A DNA stretch of 49,546 nucleotides from Lachnoclostridium sp. UBA7215 (GTDB taxonomy: Bacteria > Bacillota > Clostridia > Lachnospirales > Lachnospiraceae), in contig DKUB01000089.1 of assembly GCA_002490465.1 (NCBI GenBank), positions 1-49,546 of the forward strand, written 5' to 3'. The notes beneath the pieces were generated by a model that saw nothing but the letters and a program-made list of their open reading frames with translations, had not been told where the DNA came from and did no database searches. A program made the translations under genes and the position numbers. How positions within the stretch are numbered: the stretch's first letter is position 1; every line of letters begins with the position of its first letter. Below are positions 24,086 through 32,750 of the stretch, piece by piece.

Positions 24086-25192
24086 TCAGCTGACCTTGCC
24101 CTGAAGTCCATAGACATAAGCCAGTATTTCCGCTACCGTCTGATACAGCTCCGGTGGAATCTGATCTCCGATTTCCACATTAAAATAGAGCATACGCGCC
24201 AGCGGCTTATTTTCAACAATTTCTATCCGATTATCCCTGGCCACTTCTTTGATACGATTTGCCAGATAATCCGCTCCCTTCGCAATCACAACAGGGGCCT
24301 CTGCTTTCTCTTTGTCGTACTTTATGGCTACTGCCAGGTGGGTCGGGTTTGTAATTACCACATCTGCTTCCGGCAGTGCCTGCATCATTCGCCGTCTGGA
24401 AGCCTCCTGCATCTTACGTCGGATTTGACCTTTAATCTGCGGATTTCCCTCGGTATTTTTATATTCATCCTTCACTTCCTGCTTTGACATTTTCATATCG
24501 GTCTTAAACTTATGCTTCTGATAAGCCCAATCCGCAAATGCCAGTACAAAAAAAACAAGACTGATTTTCAATGCAATGCCTAATACCGTATCAACAATCA
24601 GACAGACCGCTGATACATAATCCAGCTGATAAATATTTGTAATTAATCCCCATTCATCCTTTAGCGACGAATATGCTACATAAAACAATATACCAACTTT
24701 TACAACTGCTTTTAATAAGTCAAAAAGTTTATCCTTTGAAAAAAATCTCTTAAACCCGTTTATCGGATTTATTTTTGAGAGCTTGGGCATCATTGGTTTC
24801 AGCGTTACTTTCCATTTGACCTGTACTACGTTAGACACAAAAGCACCTAGTAACGCAAAAACAATAATAGGCAGGATGATAAGAATAATTTCTTTTAAGC
24901 CAAAACTAAAGAGGCCCATTGCCCGCGATACCGTAAACTCCTCTGTTGCATAATCCGAGATGGCATTATAATAAAATTCATACATGGCAGAAATTCTGTC
25001 ATACATAAAACTTCCAAAAATTCTCAAACCACCAAAAAGGATAAGAAGCAGGACCGCTGTATTAATATCCTGACTCTTAGCCACCTGCCCCTCTTCCCTT
25101 GCCTTTTCCAGTTTTCGTGGGGTGGCCGGCTCTGTCTTTTCACCGCCGTCTCCCTGCTTGGCAAAAAACTGCAGGTTATATTCCAAAACCAT
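24086..25192 (-). CDS. flhB: Flagellar export switch protein FlhB
   Basis: The 368-residue protein starts MVLEYNLQFFAKQGDGGEKT and the family phrase ATPRKLEKAREEGQV follows. Four membrane helices occupy residues 45-215. The self-cleavage motif NPTH is at about residue 281 in VVITNPTHLAVAIKYD, needed for the switch from rod-hook to filament substrates together with FliK. GGAGG lies about 11 nt upstream of the ATG. It follows fliR by 18 nt. Confidence 0.97.
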   Translation of the reverse strand: MVLEYNLQFFAKQGDGGEKTEPATPRKLEKAREEGQVAKSQDINTAVLLLILFGGLRIFGSFMYDRISAMYEFYYNAISDYATEEFTVSRAMGLFSFGLKEIILIILPIIVFALLGAFVSNVVQVKWKVTLKPMMPKLSKINPINGFKRFFSKDKLFDLLKAVVKVGILFYVAYSSLKDEWGLITNIYQLDYVSAVCLIVDTVLGIALKISLVFFVLAFADWAYQKHKFKTDMKMSKQEVKDEYKNTEGNPQIKGQIRRKMQEASRRRMMQALPEADVVITNPTHLAVAIKYDKEKAEAPVVIAKGADYLANRIKEVARDNRIEIVENKPLARMLYFNVEIGDQIPPELYQTVAEILAYVYGLQGKVS

Positions 25193-25210
25193 GTATCGTT
25201 AACCTCCTTT

Positions 25211-25984
25211 TCAAGGGGAGAATGAGTGCATCACATCTGTAATAACCTCTTTCATCTCCTGGAAGATAAAATCTGAAACAGTCGGAAGTGTCTGAACAAG
25301 AATAATCAGCAGGATAATCCCCACAATAACCTTGATCTGAATACCCACAGCAAACATATTCATCTGAGGCGCCGCCTTTGTCAACACACCGAGAATCACA
25401 TTGATTAACAACATGCAACAAAATACCGGGAGAACAATACGAATGGCAATAATAAAATAATTTGCCATAAAACCCACGATAAGATCTTTCAGCACATTTG
25501 TCCGAATAATCGCCTCACCAATAGGAACATACCGGAAAGAATCTGTAATTGCCCGGATAATATAATAATGCGTGTTGGTAACTACTAACACAAGCATTAA
25601 ATAATAATTATATATATTTCCTGTTACAGTAACCTGTATATTGGTTGTCGGATCATACATATTCGCCATGGAAAGCCCCATTTCCATATCCATAATCTGT
25701 CCTGCAAGACTTACAATATAAAAGCACAGATTACACATCAGCCCCAGCACCACTCCAACCAAAGCTTCTTTCATAATAAGAACAGAAAAACCAAACACCC
25801 CCTCATATGAGAGGACCGTCGGAGGCACCGCATAAAGTACAACAATGCTTAGTAAAACACTGATAGCCGCTTTGATGCGAATCGGAATGGAGCGATACCC
25901 AAAAAAGGGAGCTGCCATAACAAAGGATGATATCCGGACAAGCACCATTAAATCATATTCCAGGTTCTCAATCGTAAAACTCAT
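25211..25984 (-). CDS. fliR: Flagellar export gate protein FliR
   Basis: The 257-residue protein has about six membrane helices and the typical FliR pattern GYRSIPIRIKAAISV-like near residue 30, and the MGLSMANMYDP loop. FliR with FliP and FliQ forms the helical core of the export gate. The start lies 2 nt after the fliQ stop, so they are translated together. Length and hydrophobicity are normal. Confidence 0.94.
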   Translation of the reverse strand: MSFTIENLEYDLMVLVRISSFVMAAPFFGYRSIPIRIKAAISVLLSIVVLYAVPPTVLSYEGVFGFSVLIMKEALVGVVLGLMCNLCFYIVSLAGQIMDMEMGLSMANMYDPTTNIQVTVTGNIYNYYLMLVLVVTNTHYYIIRAITDSFRYVPIGEAIIRTNVLKDLIVGFMANYFIIAIRIVLPVFCCMLLINVILGVLTKAAPQMNMFAVGIQIKVIVGIILLIILVQTLPTVSDFIFQEMKEVITDVMHSFSP

Positions 25985-25986
25985 AC

Positions 25987-26259
25987 TCAGCCTCCGGTAT
26001 AAGCTGCGAAATGGGTACAGAGACTATTCAAAAATTCAACGCAGTTGTTCATAATCCAACCCCCGCACAGAAGCAGGGCAATAAAGATGGAAACCAGTTT
26101 GGGAACAAACGTAAGCGTCTGCTCCTGAATGGATGTCACTGTCTGGAATATACTGATAATAAGTCCCACTATCAGCGATACAAGCAACAAAGGCGCTGCA
26201 CACTTCAGTATGCACCAGACCATATCCTGTGTGATATCCAGTACATCAGCATCCGTCAT
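25987..26259 (-). CDS. fliQ: Flagellar export gate protein FliQ
   Basis: The 90-residue product has two membrane helices and the signature SIFQTVTSIQEQTLTFVPK between them, the characteristic FliQ/SctS hinge. It begins TDADVLDITQDMVWCILKCA, like the family N-terminus. It follows fliP by 14 nt. Confidence 0.95.
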   Translation of the reverse strand: MTDADVLDITQDMVWCILKCAAPLLLVSLIVGLIISIFQTVTSIQEQTLTFVPKLVSIFIALLLCGGWIMNNCVEFLNSLCTHFAAYTGG

Positions 26260-26273
26260 TCAATCGCCTCCTG

Positions 26274-27140
26274 TCAGTAAAATGTTTTTACAAGCTGGCC
26301 TACTACCAGGTTCCAGCCATCTGCCAAAACAAATAAAAGTATTTTGAACGGCATAGATATTGTCGTTGGCGGGAGCATCATCATACCCATTGACATCAGA
26401 GTTGACGCCACCACCATATCGATAACAATAAATGGCAGATATATCATAAAACCAATAATGAATGCGGTCCTGAGCTCACTAATCATAAACGCCGGAATAA
26501 GAACCGTTGTAGGAATCTGGTCCTCATTTGTGATATCCTCTGCTGAGGTTTCATTCTGGTTTTGAATATCAAGAAATAACTTAATGTCTTTCCGGTTCGT
26601 CTGCTCAAACATAAATGTCCGAATCGGTTTCATCCCCGCATTCAGCGCCTCCTCCTGTGTCAGCTCCCCCTGCTCAAAGGGCTGGATACAGTCAGTGTTC
26701 ACCTGTGTCATCACCGGAGTCATGATAAAAAGCGTCAAAAACAGGGCAAGTCCAATCAATACCTGATTGGGAGGTGTTGTCTGAGTTCCCAATGCAGAAC
26801 GCAGAAAATGAAGCACCACAATTATTCTGGTAAAAGATGTTACCATAATCAAAATAAATGGTGCCAGTGACAAAAGCGTCAATACAAGAAGCATCCTCAT
26901 GCTTGCGGACAAGCTGGAGCTTCCTGCATTTGACGTAATATTTAATTCAAAATCCTCCGGGCTGTCCGGATCCTGCGTATCAGCAGTAGTACCGCCGCCC
27001 TCTACATGATCCACATTCGCTTTGGAATCCACTGGGGCAGCATAAACCTTTGTACTACAAAAAAAGGTTAATATACAGAACAGAGCCAACAGAATACCAT
27101 AGCGCAACCAATTCTGACGTATTTTCTTCTGTGTCTTCAT
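26274..27140 (-). CDS. fliP: Flagellar export gate protein FliP
   Basis: The ATG at 27140 is chosen, with AAAGG upstream; an in-frame TTG 9 nt earlier is unlikely. Residues 1-35 look like a signal peptide (basic, then hydrophobic ILLALFCILTFFC), residues 40-70 are a variable polar segment. FliP family core follows with SFTRIIVVLHFLRSALGTQ, TPPNQVLIGLALFLTLF, and the later ELRTAFIIGFMIYLPFIVID and MMLPPTTISMPFKILLFVLA. It forms the five-fold part of the FliPQR gate. It follows fliO by 22 nt. Confidence 0.96.
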   Translation of the reverse strand: MKTQKKIRQNWLRYGILLALFCILTFFCSTKVYAAPVDSKANVDHVEGGGTTADTQDPDSPEDFELNITSNAGSSSLSASMRMLLVLTLLSLAPFILIMVTSFTRIIVVLHFLRSALGTQTTPPNQVLIGLALFLTLFIMTPVMTQVNTDCIQPFEQGELTQEEALNAGMKPIRTFMFEQTNRKDIKLFLDIQNQNETSAEDITNEDQIPTTVLIPAFMISELRTAFIIGFMIYLPFIVIDMVVASTLMSMGMMMLPPTTISMPFKILLFVLADGWNLVVGQLVKTFY

Positions 27141-27162
27141 AAATACCAACCTTTTCTATTTT

Positions 27163-27516
27163 TTATTTATCCCGGGAAATTTTCCCCTTGGAAATTTTTT
27201 TCAGTAAATCTGCAAACGGAGCCTGCCCGGATACGGGCGGTATTTCCGATATATCCAGCTGCTGCTCATCCAGGTCTGTCAAAAAGGTTATATGATCCTT
27301 GGTCACGCCAATAGAATAATATTTTGAGCCTAGCTGGATAATCTGAATATATTTGTTTGGTGCAATCTTAAACGTTTCAATCACTTTAATATTCCGTGAT
27401 CTTGACTGCACTACCCCTGACTTTGCAATCCACTTTGTCAGATAATAAGTAGCCAAAAGCACAATGGCAAAAGCAAAAATGGCTGCTAATAGCTGCAGTA
27501 CATTTCCGACATCCAT
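27163..27516 (-). CDS. fliO: Flagellar export accessory protein FliO (FliZ-type)
   Basis: The 117-residue protein has an N-terminal membrane helix (about residues 8-27) and a cytoplasmic part with SRNIKVIETFKIAPNKYIQI and GSKYYSIGVTKDHITFL, the FliO core. It supports FliP assembly. The start overlaps the cheY stop by 1 nt as TAATG. In Bacillus the same position holds fliZ (FliO equivalent). Confidence 0.88.
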   Translation of the reverse strand: MDVGNVLQLLAAIFAFAIVLLATYYLTKWIAKSGVVQSRSRNIKVIETFKIAPNKYIQIIQLGSKYYSIGVTKDHITFLTDLDEQQLDISEIPPVSGQAPFADLLKKISKGKISRDK

Positions 27517-27878
27517 TAACCAATAGCTTTCTTAACAGCTTCTAACACTCTGTCTGCCTGGAATGGCTTAACAATAAAGTCTTTTGCCCCTGACTGGATG
27601 GACTCAATTACCATTGCCTGCTGTCCCATAGCCGAGCACATAATAACAGTTGCCCCGCCATCGCTTTCTTTGATTTTTTTGAGAGCCTGAATACCATCCA
27701 TCTCTGGCATTGTAATATCCATCATAACAAGGTCCGGCTTTGTCTCATTATACTTTTCAACAGCCTTCAGGCCATTCTCCGCCTCGCCTGCTACCTCATA
27801 ACCATTTTTTGTCAAAATGTCTTTAATCATGACTCTCATAAATGCTGCATCATCACATATTAAAACACTCTTTGCCAT
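27516..27878 (-). CDS. cheY: Chemotaxis response regulator CheY
   Basis: The 120-residue single-domain receiver has CDDAAFMRVMI, phospho-acceptor Asp54 in VMMDITMPEMDG, MCSAMGQQAMVIESIQSGAK with the conserved Ser/Thr-like position, and FIVKPFQADRVLEA with the conserved Lys. CheY-P binds FliM/FliY in the C ring to set rotation. Location between fliY and fliO is as in Bacillus. It follows fliY by 20 nt. Confidence 0.95.
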   Translation of the reverse strand: MAKSVLICDDAAFMRVMIKDILTKNGYEVAGEAENGLKAVEKYNETKPDLVMMDITMPEMDGIQALKKIKESDGGATVIMCSAMGQQAMVIESIQSGAKDFIVKPFQADRVLEAVKKAIG

Positions 27879-27898
27879 TCTCTCTTTTCCTCCATTTA

Positions 27899-29083
27899 TT
27901 AATCTTTAATGATTTCGGTTACTCTTATGCCAAAGCTCTCTTCAATAACAACAACCTCACCCTTGGCAACAAACTTACCATTCACCAGAACATCTACCGG
28001 CTCACCAGCCAGTTTATCCAGTTCGATAATGGTACCCGGCGAAAAATCAAGAATATCCTTAATGGATTTACTTGTTCTTCCCAGCTCAACTGTTACCTCC
28101 AGCGGCACATCCATAATTAAATCAATGTTTTCGGGTGCAATACCTCCCAAATCCTGCATTGGTACAAAATTCTGGAACTGTGCCGGCTGTATATTGACAT
28201 CCTGCGGCGGCATAGCATACATGGGCTGCATTCCTCCCGCCATAGGTTGTTGCTGCATTGCCATCTGCTGCGGAGCTGCCGCTGGCTGCGGTGCCGGCGC
28301 TGGTTGCGGAGCTGCTGGTTCTGGTGCCGGAGCTGCTGGCTGCGGTGCCGGTTCCGGCTCTCCTCCAACATCTCCTGCAATTGTTGCCGCAAACTGCTGA
28401 TATACCATACGTGCAAACTCAATTGGATACAACTGCATAATCTGGCTGTTGACCAAATCTCCAATTTCCATTTTAAAGGAAACCTGAACATAAAACTTGT
28501 CCATCATATCCTTGAGTTCTTCACCAAACTCCTCTGCAAAATCTACTCTTGTCGCTGTTGGTGGACTGATATCCACCATTGTATTAATCATGGATGACAT
28601 AGAAGTGGAAGCAGAACCCATCATCTGGTTCATAGCTTCACAGATTGCACTTAAATGTAAATCACTCAGCTCGGTATCTGTATTGCTTCCATCTCCTCCC
28701 ATCATCAAATCAGTGATAACTTTTACGTCATCTTCTTTTAAAATCAGTACGTTGTTCCCCTCAAGACCGGCCCGATATGAGATGTATATAAAAACACACG
28801 GTGTATCCTGTTTCTCAGCGAGCTCTTCCATTGTAGTGTAAGTAACACTAGGGGTAGTAATATCAACCCGATTATTGACAAGTATGGAAAGCGTTGTTGC
28901 CGCTGTACCCATACTGATATTTGCAATCTCCCCTAAAGCATCGGTCTCTTCCGGAGTCAGTCTATCGGATTCTGGTACACCCGAGGAGGAAACCTGAGCG
29001 CTCTCTGACGCATTCCCACTATCTTCGGAATCCGCCCCGCCCAAAAGCGCGTTGATTTCTTCCTGCGATAACATTCCGTCCAT
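27899..29083 (-). CDS. fliY: C-ring protein FliY with two CheC phosphatase motifs and FliN-type end
   Basis: The 394-residue protein has an N-terminal LSQEEINALLGG, which is the CheY-P binding type helix. Next is a CheC-like domain with two phosphatase sites: DALGEIANISMG (D-x3-E-x2-N) near residue 50 and SAICEAMNQMMG (S-x3-E-x2-N) near residue 148. A Pro/Ala/Gln/Met-rich linker (about 240-305) leads to a C-terminal SpoA/FliN domain with MDVPLEVTVELGRTSKSIKD. In Bacillus FliY removes phosphate from CheY-P. With no separate cheC here, FliY may be the local CheY-P phosphatase. It starts 4 nt after fliM. Confidence 0.95.
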   Translation of the reverse strand: MDGMLSQEEINALLGGADSEDSGNASESAQVSSSGVPESDRLTPEETDALGEIANISMGTAATTLSILVNNRVDITTPSVTYTTMEELAEKQDTPCVFIYISYRAGLEGNNVLILKEDDVKVITDLMMGGDGSNTDTELSDLHLSAICEAMNQMMGSASTSMSSMINTMVDISPPTATRVDFAEEFGEELKDMMDKFYVQVSFKMEIGDLVNSQIMQLYPIEFARMVYQQFAATIAGDVGGEPEPAPQPAAPAPEPAAPQPAPAPQPAAAPQQMAMQQQPMAGGMQPMYAMPPQDVNIQPAQFQNFVPMQDLGGIAPENIDLIMDVPLEVTVELGRTSKSIKDILDFSPGTIIELDKLAGEPVDVLVNGKFVAKGEVVVIEESFGIRVTEIIKD

Positions 29084-29087
29084 GACA

Positions 29088-30065
29088 CTACTCCTCTCTG
29101 TAGATTGATTTTATTTTTACTGCGTAGGAGTCATCATAGGCCCCCGGTATTGCAGAAAACTTCTTTATATTTCCAACATACACATCTAACTCATCTTCTA
29201 TCTTCGTATTCACCTTAATAATATCCCCTGGTTGTAAGTGTATGAAGTCGTTTACCGAAATAGCACTTTTTCCCATAATTGCCCTCACAGGAATCTGCGC
29301 TTTCTGTATGGATTCTTCCATCACTTCCTGATAAACACCATCATCTTTAACCTGTGCAGTAGAATACCAGTATTTCGTATTCACCCTGTTAATAACCGGT
29401 TCCAAAACCGCAAATGGAATACAGACATTCATCAGTCCCTCTACATTACCTATTTTAATATTCATCGTAATAATAGAAGTCATCTCATTCGGTGTAACAA
29501 ACTGAGCAAACTGTGAATTTGTCTCAATCCTTTCCAACACCGGTTCTAACTGCTGTACGCTCTGCCACGGCTCAACAAGAAGATTGGTACAGACTACCAT
29601 AATCCTCTCTATAATAGCCAGCTCGATTTCCGTAAACTCCCGGCTCTTATCCAACGGCTGACCGGTACCGCCCAACATACGGTCAATAATTGCGTAACCA
29701 AGCCCTGTTGCCAACTCCATAATTACATTCCCCTCTAACGGGGCAAAATTAACCACACCAAGCAGTACCGGATTCGAGAGTGAATTCGAAAACTCCTGAT
29801 AGGTTGCCGCCTCGGAATGCATTACTTCTACCTGAACATTCTTCTGCAGGTAAACCGGGAGATTTGTCGATAAAAGCCTGGCATAATGCTCAAATATAAA
29901 TACCAGCGTACGCAAGTGCTCTTTCGAGAATTTTGATGGCCTGGCAAAATCATACTCTTTAACTTGCCTTTCGTCCGTATCTTCGCCGCCAGCAGGGTCA
30001 AAATCCCCACTGCTCAGAGCTGATAATAAATTATCAATCTCACTTTGCGACAGAACGTCACTCAT
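29088..30065 (-). CDS. fliM: Flagellar motor switch protein FliM
   Basis: The 325-residue protein begins MSDVLSQSEIDNLLSALSSG, the CheY-P binding helix, followed by the acidic DERQVKEYDFARPSKFSKEH leader to the CheC-like domain, with GLGYAIIDRMLGG-TG core features. The C-terminal SpoA domain has VPVRAIMGKSAISVNDFIHL. It interfaces FliG and FliY in the C ring. It is preceded by a 151-bp gap with its own promoter-like element and by GAGGTGAGAATTCTATG. Confidence 0.96.
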   Translation of the reverse strand: MSDVLSQSEIDNLLSALSSGDFDPAGGEDTDERQVKEYDFARPSKFSKEHLRTLVFIFEHYARLLSTNLPVYLQKNVQVEVMHSEAATYQEFSNSLSNPVLLGVVNFAPLEGNVIMELATGLGYAIIDRMLGGTGQPLDKSREFTEIELAIIERIMVVCTNLLVEPWQSVQQLEPVLERIETNSQFAQFVTPNEMTSIITMNIKIGNVEGLMNVCIPFAVLEPVINRVNTKYWYSTAQVKDDGVYQEVMEESIQKAQIPVRAIMGKSAISVNDFIHLQPGDIIKVNTKIEDELDVYVGNIKKFSAIPGAYDDSYAVKIKSIYREE

Positions 30066-30121
30066 AGAATTCTCACCTCACTTGTCCGTCTTTTGTCTTA
30101 ATCCTAATCAACAATACATCT

Positions 30122-30131
30122 ATTATAGCAT
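30122..30131 (-). promoter_or_regulatory. Extended -10 promoter upstream of fliM
   Basis: On the minus strand: ATGCTATAAT; the -10 TATAAT (30122-30127) is preceded by the TGn extension. No good -35 lies at 16-18 bp; an imperfect TTTATG is the best. The start of fliM is about 57 nt downstream. This is the largest gap inside the core cluster (30066-30216). Confidence 0.55.
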
Positions 30132-30216
30132 ATTTATCAATCAACATAAAGACTTTTTTTGTTTAATTTCTTATTGTCAGTAATTTCCAGCTAATTTTAA
30201 ACTTTAAAAAGCTTTT

Positions 30217-30729
30217 TTAAGCAGTCAGAAAACCTTTCAGGGAAATATCAACAATACATTTTGTATCATATCTTTCCTGCAGTTTCTTCACCGACTCCTG
30301 ACGGACTTTTGTCTCATCAATGGTATTAAAACCGTACTCTGCAATTGTCTCTTTGACAATATCCTGGACATATACATCCGTTGTGGTAATTGTCTCGTTG
30401 ATTTTCGAATAATCATCCGCCTTGCTGTTATAAGAAACAACAATGCCGTCCAACAGCGCATAATGTGGCTCACCATCCGCCTCTTTCTGAAGGTTAATCT
30501 TCAGGGACGTCTCATAATCAATCGAATAGGTCAGCAAATCCTGAATGGTATAGTCCTCAGCCTCGGAATTTGCATCCTCAATCTCAAGGTCTATCACAGA
30601 AGCCACCTTATCAACAAGATTACTCGTCTTGTTCATTGCCGGCATTACTGAAAAAATCAAAACCGCAGACAAAACAAGGTTGATTAGAGATGCCGCCATA
30701 ATAACAATTGTTAATATATTCTTTTTCAT
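30217..30729 (-). CDS. fliL: Flagellar basal body-associated protein FliL
   Basis: The 170-residue protein has an N-terminal membrane helix (about 6-30) and a periplasm-like extracellular part ending ESVKKLQERYDTKCIVDISL, in keeping with the FliL family. The sequence is divergent in the middle, but position between motB and fliM, length and topology fit. FliL supports stator function around the rotor. It follows motB by 15 nt. Confidence 0.82.
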   Translation of the reverse strand: MKKNILTIVIMAASLINLVLSAVLIFSVMPAMNKTSNLVDKVASVIDLEIEDANSEAEDYTIQDLLTYSIDYETSLKINLQKEADGEPHYALLDGIVVSYNSKADDYSKINETITTTDVYVQDIVKETIAEYGFNTIDETKVRQESVKKLQERYDTKCIVDISLKGFLTA

Positions 30730-30744
30730 GGAATAATTCCTCCT

Positions 30745-31650
30745 CTATTTATCAGTATAGATTTTTATTTCCACACGGCGGTTACGGGCTCTCCCATTCG
30801 CCGTTTTATTGGAAGCGATCGGATTATATTCACCGCGTCCGGCAGACTCCAGGGTTGCCGGATTCATTTTCTTCCGGTTTACAAGAAACTCAAAGACCGC
30901 CAGCGCCCTGTCGGATGAAAGCTGCATATTACTGCGGTACTGCCCGCTGGAAATCGGCACATTATCGGTATGCCCCTCGATTTTGATCATATTCTTGTCA
31001 TATATCTTTAATATGTCGCCAACCTTACTGAGCAGGGAAGTCATATTCCTCTTTATGGAAGCAGAACCGGAATCAAACAGGATGGCGCCATTCATAGAAA
31101 TCTGTACATACTGATACTTTTTATCCATATTAATGTTAATCTGGTCCTCAATGTTTTTCTTCTGAGCCTCAGATACTACTTCGCCATAAAGCTGTTCTGC
31201 CTTCTCTTTCTGGTCTTCCTGCTGCTCCTGCTCAAATTTCTTTTTCAGTTCTTCCTCAGAAGCATTGGCTTTCTCTGAATCCTGACCCTGAGCGCCCTTG
31301 CTCTTGTCTTCATCTGTTTTCTGGTCTCCGGGTGTTTCTGTTTTCTGGTCGTTGCTCTCCGAAGTATCCTGCCCGGACTCTTCAAATTCATTAAAGTACT
31401 GGGAAATCGATACTAACTGGTCGGTACCGCTGGATACAAAAGCACCCTCACCCACTGCACTTCCGCCTGCATCAAAGATGTTGATTCTCTCTGTCATAGA
31501 AGTAACCAACTGCTCATATTTATCGGCATCAACCGTTGACATGGAAAACAGCAATACGAAAAAACAGAGGAGCAGATTCATCAAATCCGCAAACGTATTA
31601 ATCCATCCGCCAGTATCCGGTGCATCTTCTTCATGTTTTTTCCGGGCCAT
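30745..31650 (-). CDS. motB: Flagellar stator protein MotB
   Basis: The 301-residue protein has one membrane helix with the proton-carrying Asp22 in TFADLMNLLLCFFVLLFSMS, then a long acidic/Gln/Lys-rich linker (about 75-160), and a C-terminal OmpA-like peptidoglycan-binding domain with IEGHTDNVPISS, SSDRALAVFEFLV and GRARNRRVEIKI. The linker is longer than usual. The start overlaps the motA stop by 1 nt (TAATG). MotB anchors the stator to the cell wall. Confidence 0.96.
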   Translation of the reverse strand: MARKKHEEDAPDTGGWINTFADLMNLLLCFFVLLFSMSTVDADKYEQLVTSMTERINIFDAGGSAVGEGAFVSSGTDQLVSISQYFNEFEESGQDTSESNDQKTETPGDQKTDEDKSKGAQGQDSEKANASEEELKKKFEQEQQEDQKEKAEQLYGEVVSEAQKKNIEDQININMDKKYQYVQISMNGAILFDSGSASIKRNMTSLLSKVGDILKIYDKNMIKIEGHTDNVPISSGQYRSNMQLSSDRALAVFEFLVNRKKMNPATLESAGRGEYNPIASNKTANGRARNRRVEIKIYTDK

Positions 31651-32462
31651 TATGCATCACCGCCTTGTTCCGGTTTTGCATCCCCCTCGGCCATTGTATT
31701 GCGCTCACTCGGAGCGAGGAAGGATTTCAGTTTCTCCTCAATGACACGCGGGTTCTCACCTGCCTGAATTGACAGGATACCCTCACACACTACTTCTTTC
31801 ATCATAATTTCTTTTCTATTTTTGGCACGGAGCTTCGTTGCCACCGGAATACTGATCCAGTTGGCAATCAGCGAACCGTATAATGTCGTAATCAGGGCAA
31901 CTGCCATATTCGGTCCGATAGAACTCGGGTCATCCAGAAGTTTCAGCATGTTAATCAGTCCAATCAGGGTACCAATCATACCCCAGGCAGGACCCATCCC
32001 CGCAAGACTGTCCCAGAAACCGATAACCTTATTATGGCGCTGTTCAATGCAATCGAGCTCTGTCTCCAAAATGCTGGATACAAGTTCCTGGTCGGTACCA
32101 TCGACAATCAGCATAATTCCCTTTTTCAGGAAATCATCATCGATGTCCCCCGCAGCTTCCTCAAGCTGCAAAAGTCCCTCTTTGCGGGCAACATTGGCCA
32201 AATCGATGATTTTATGTATTGTCTCTGCCTCATTGCTCTCCGCCACTTTCATTGTGAGCAGGAAAGATTTCAGGGAATTGACAAACCCTCCTATGCTGTC
32301 CGACATTGTCATCATACACATCAGACAACCGACAATAACGATAAGGAAAGACGGCATATCCCAAAAGTTCCCAATCGCTGACATTCCCTGATCACCGGAA
32401 ACAATACCGTAAAAAACGGCACCCGCACATCCAACAATTCCGATTAATGTTGTTATATCCAC
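31650..32462 (-). CDS. motA: Flagellar stator protein MotA
   Basis: The 270-residue protein has four membrane helices: two near the start (7-25, 36-55) and two late (150-170, 185-207). The cytoplasmic loop carries DLANVARKEGLLQLEEAAG with residues that contact FliG. It includes GPAWGMIGTLIGLINML and GPNMAVALITTLYGSLIANW, the typical MotA third and fourth helices. MotA with MotB forms the proton channel. It is inserted, together with motB, between flbD and fliL, a clostridial arrangement that differs from Bacillus. Confidence 0.96.
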   Translation of the reverse strand: MDITTLIGIVGCAGAVFYGIVSGDQGMSAIGNFWDMPSFLIVIVGCLMCMMTMSDSIGGFVNSLKSFLLTMKVAESNEAETIHKIIDLANVARKEGLLQLEEAAGDIDDDFLKKGIMLIVDGTDQELVSSILETELDCIEQRHNKVIGFWDSLAGMGPAWGMIGTLIGLINMLKLLDDPSSIGPNMAVALITTLYGSLIANWISIPVATKLRAKNRKEIMMKEVVCEGILSIQAGENPRVIEEKLKSFLAPSERNTMAEGDAKPEQGGDA

Positions 32463-32474
32463 AATTACACCACC

Positions 32475-32663
32475 TTAATTATTACAAAATATGTCTTTCT
32501 TAAACAATTTTACTAGATTTTTTACTTCTTGTCTACTTTCTTTTACAATTATTTTTTTCCCATTCGTCAATGTAATTACCGTGTCCGGTATTTCCTCTAC
32601 CGTCTCTATCAAATCACTGTTTATTGTAAGCACGGTTCCATTCATTCTCGTAACGTCAATCAT
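32475..32663 (-). CDS. flbD: FlbD-family small protein
   Basis: The 62-residue product starts MIDVTRMNGTVLTINSDLIE and continues ETVEEIPDTVITLTNGKKII, the conserved FlbD/YlzI pattern. These proteins are found next to flgE in Firmicutes flagellar operons; the function is unknown. It lies between the stem-loop after flgE and motA, with GAGGAG ahead of the ATG. Confidence 0.88.
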   Translation of the reverse strand: MIDVTRMNGTVLTINSDLIETVEEIPDTVITLTNGKKIIVKESRQEVKNLVKLFKKDIFCNN

Positions 32664-32700
32664 ATACTCCTCATTTCAAACCAAATATTTATGACAGGGA

Positions 32701-32727
32701 ATGGGTGACTGAACAACAGTCACCCAT
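32701..32727 (-). other. Perfect 11-bp stem-loop between flgE and flbD
   Basis: ATGGGTGACTG and CAGTCACCCAT pair perfectly around a 5-nt loop, 23 nt after the flgE stop. On the minus (coding) transcript no T tract follows, so termination is not implied. A role in mRNA end protection or partial attenuation is more likely. Confidence 0.7.
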
Positions 32728-32750
32728 CTTCCCATATTTTTACATTTCAA

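Noticed and set aside
27909..28400. Plus-strand frame opposite the fliY linker, Cys/Gly/Ala-rich
   Set aside because: It is the complement of the Pro/Ala/Gln-rich FliY linker and has no family likeness.
30942..31540. GCCGATAA-type sigma-28 -10 matches inside coding sequence (for example in motB, flhG and the ATPase)
   Set aside because: They encode Ala-Asp-Ile/Lys codons in conserved proteins and lack TAAA at 15 bp, so they are chance matches.
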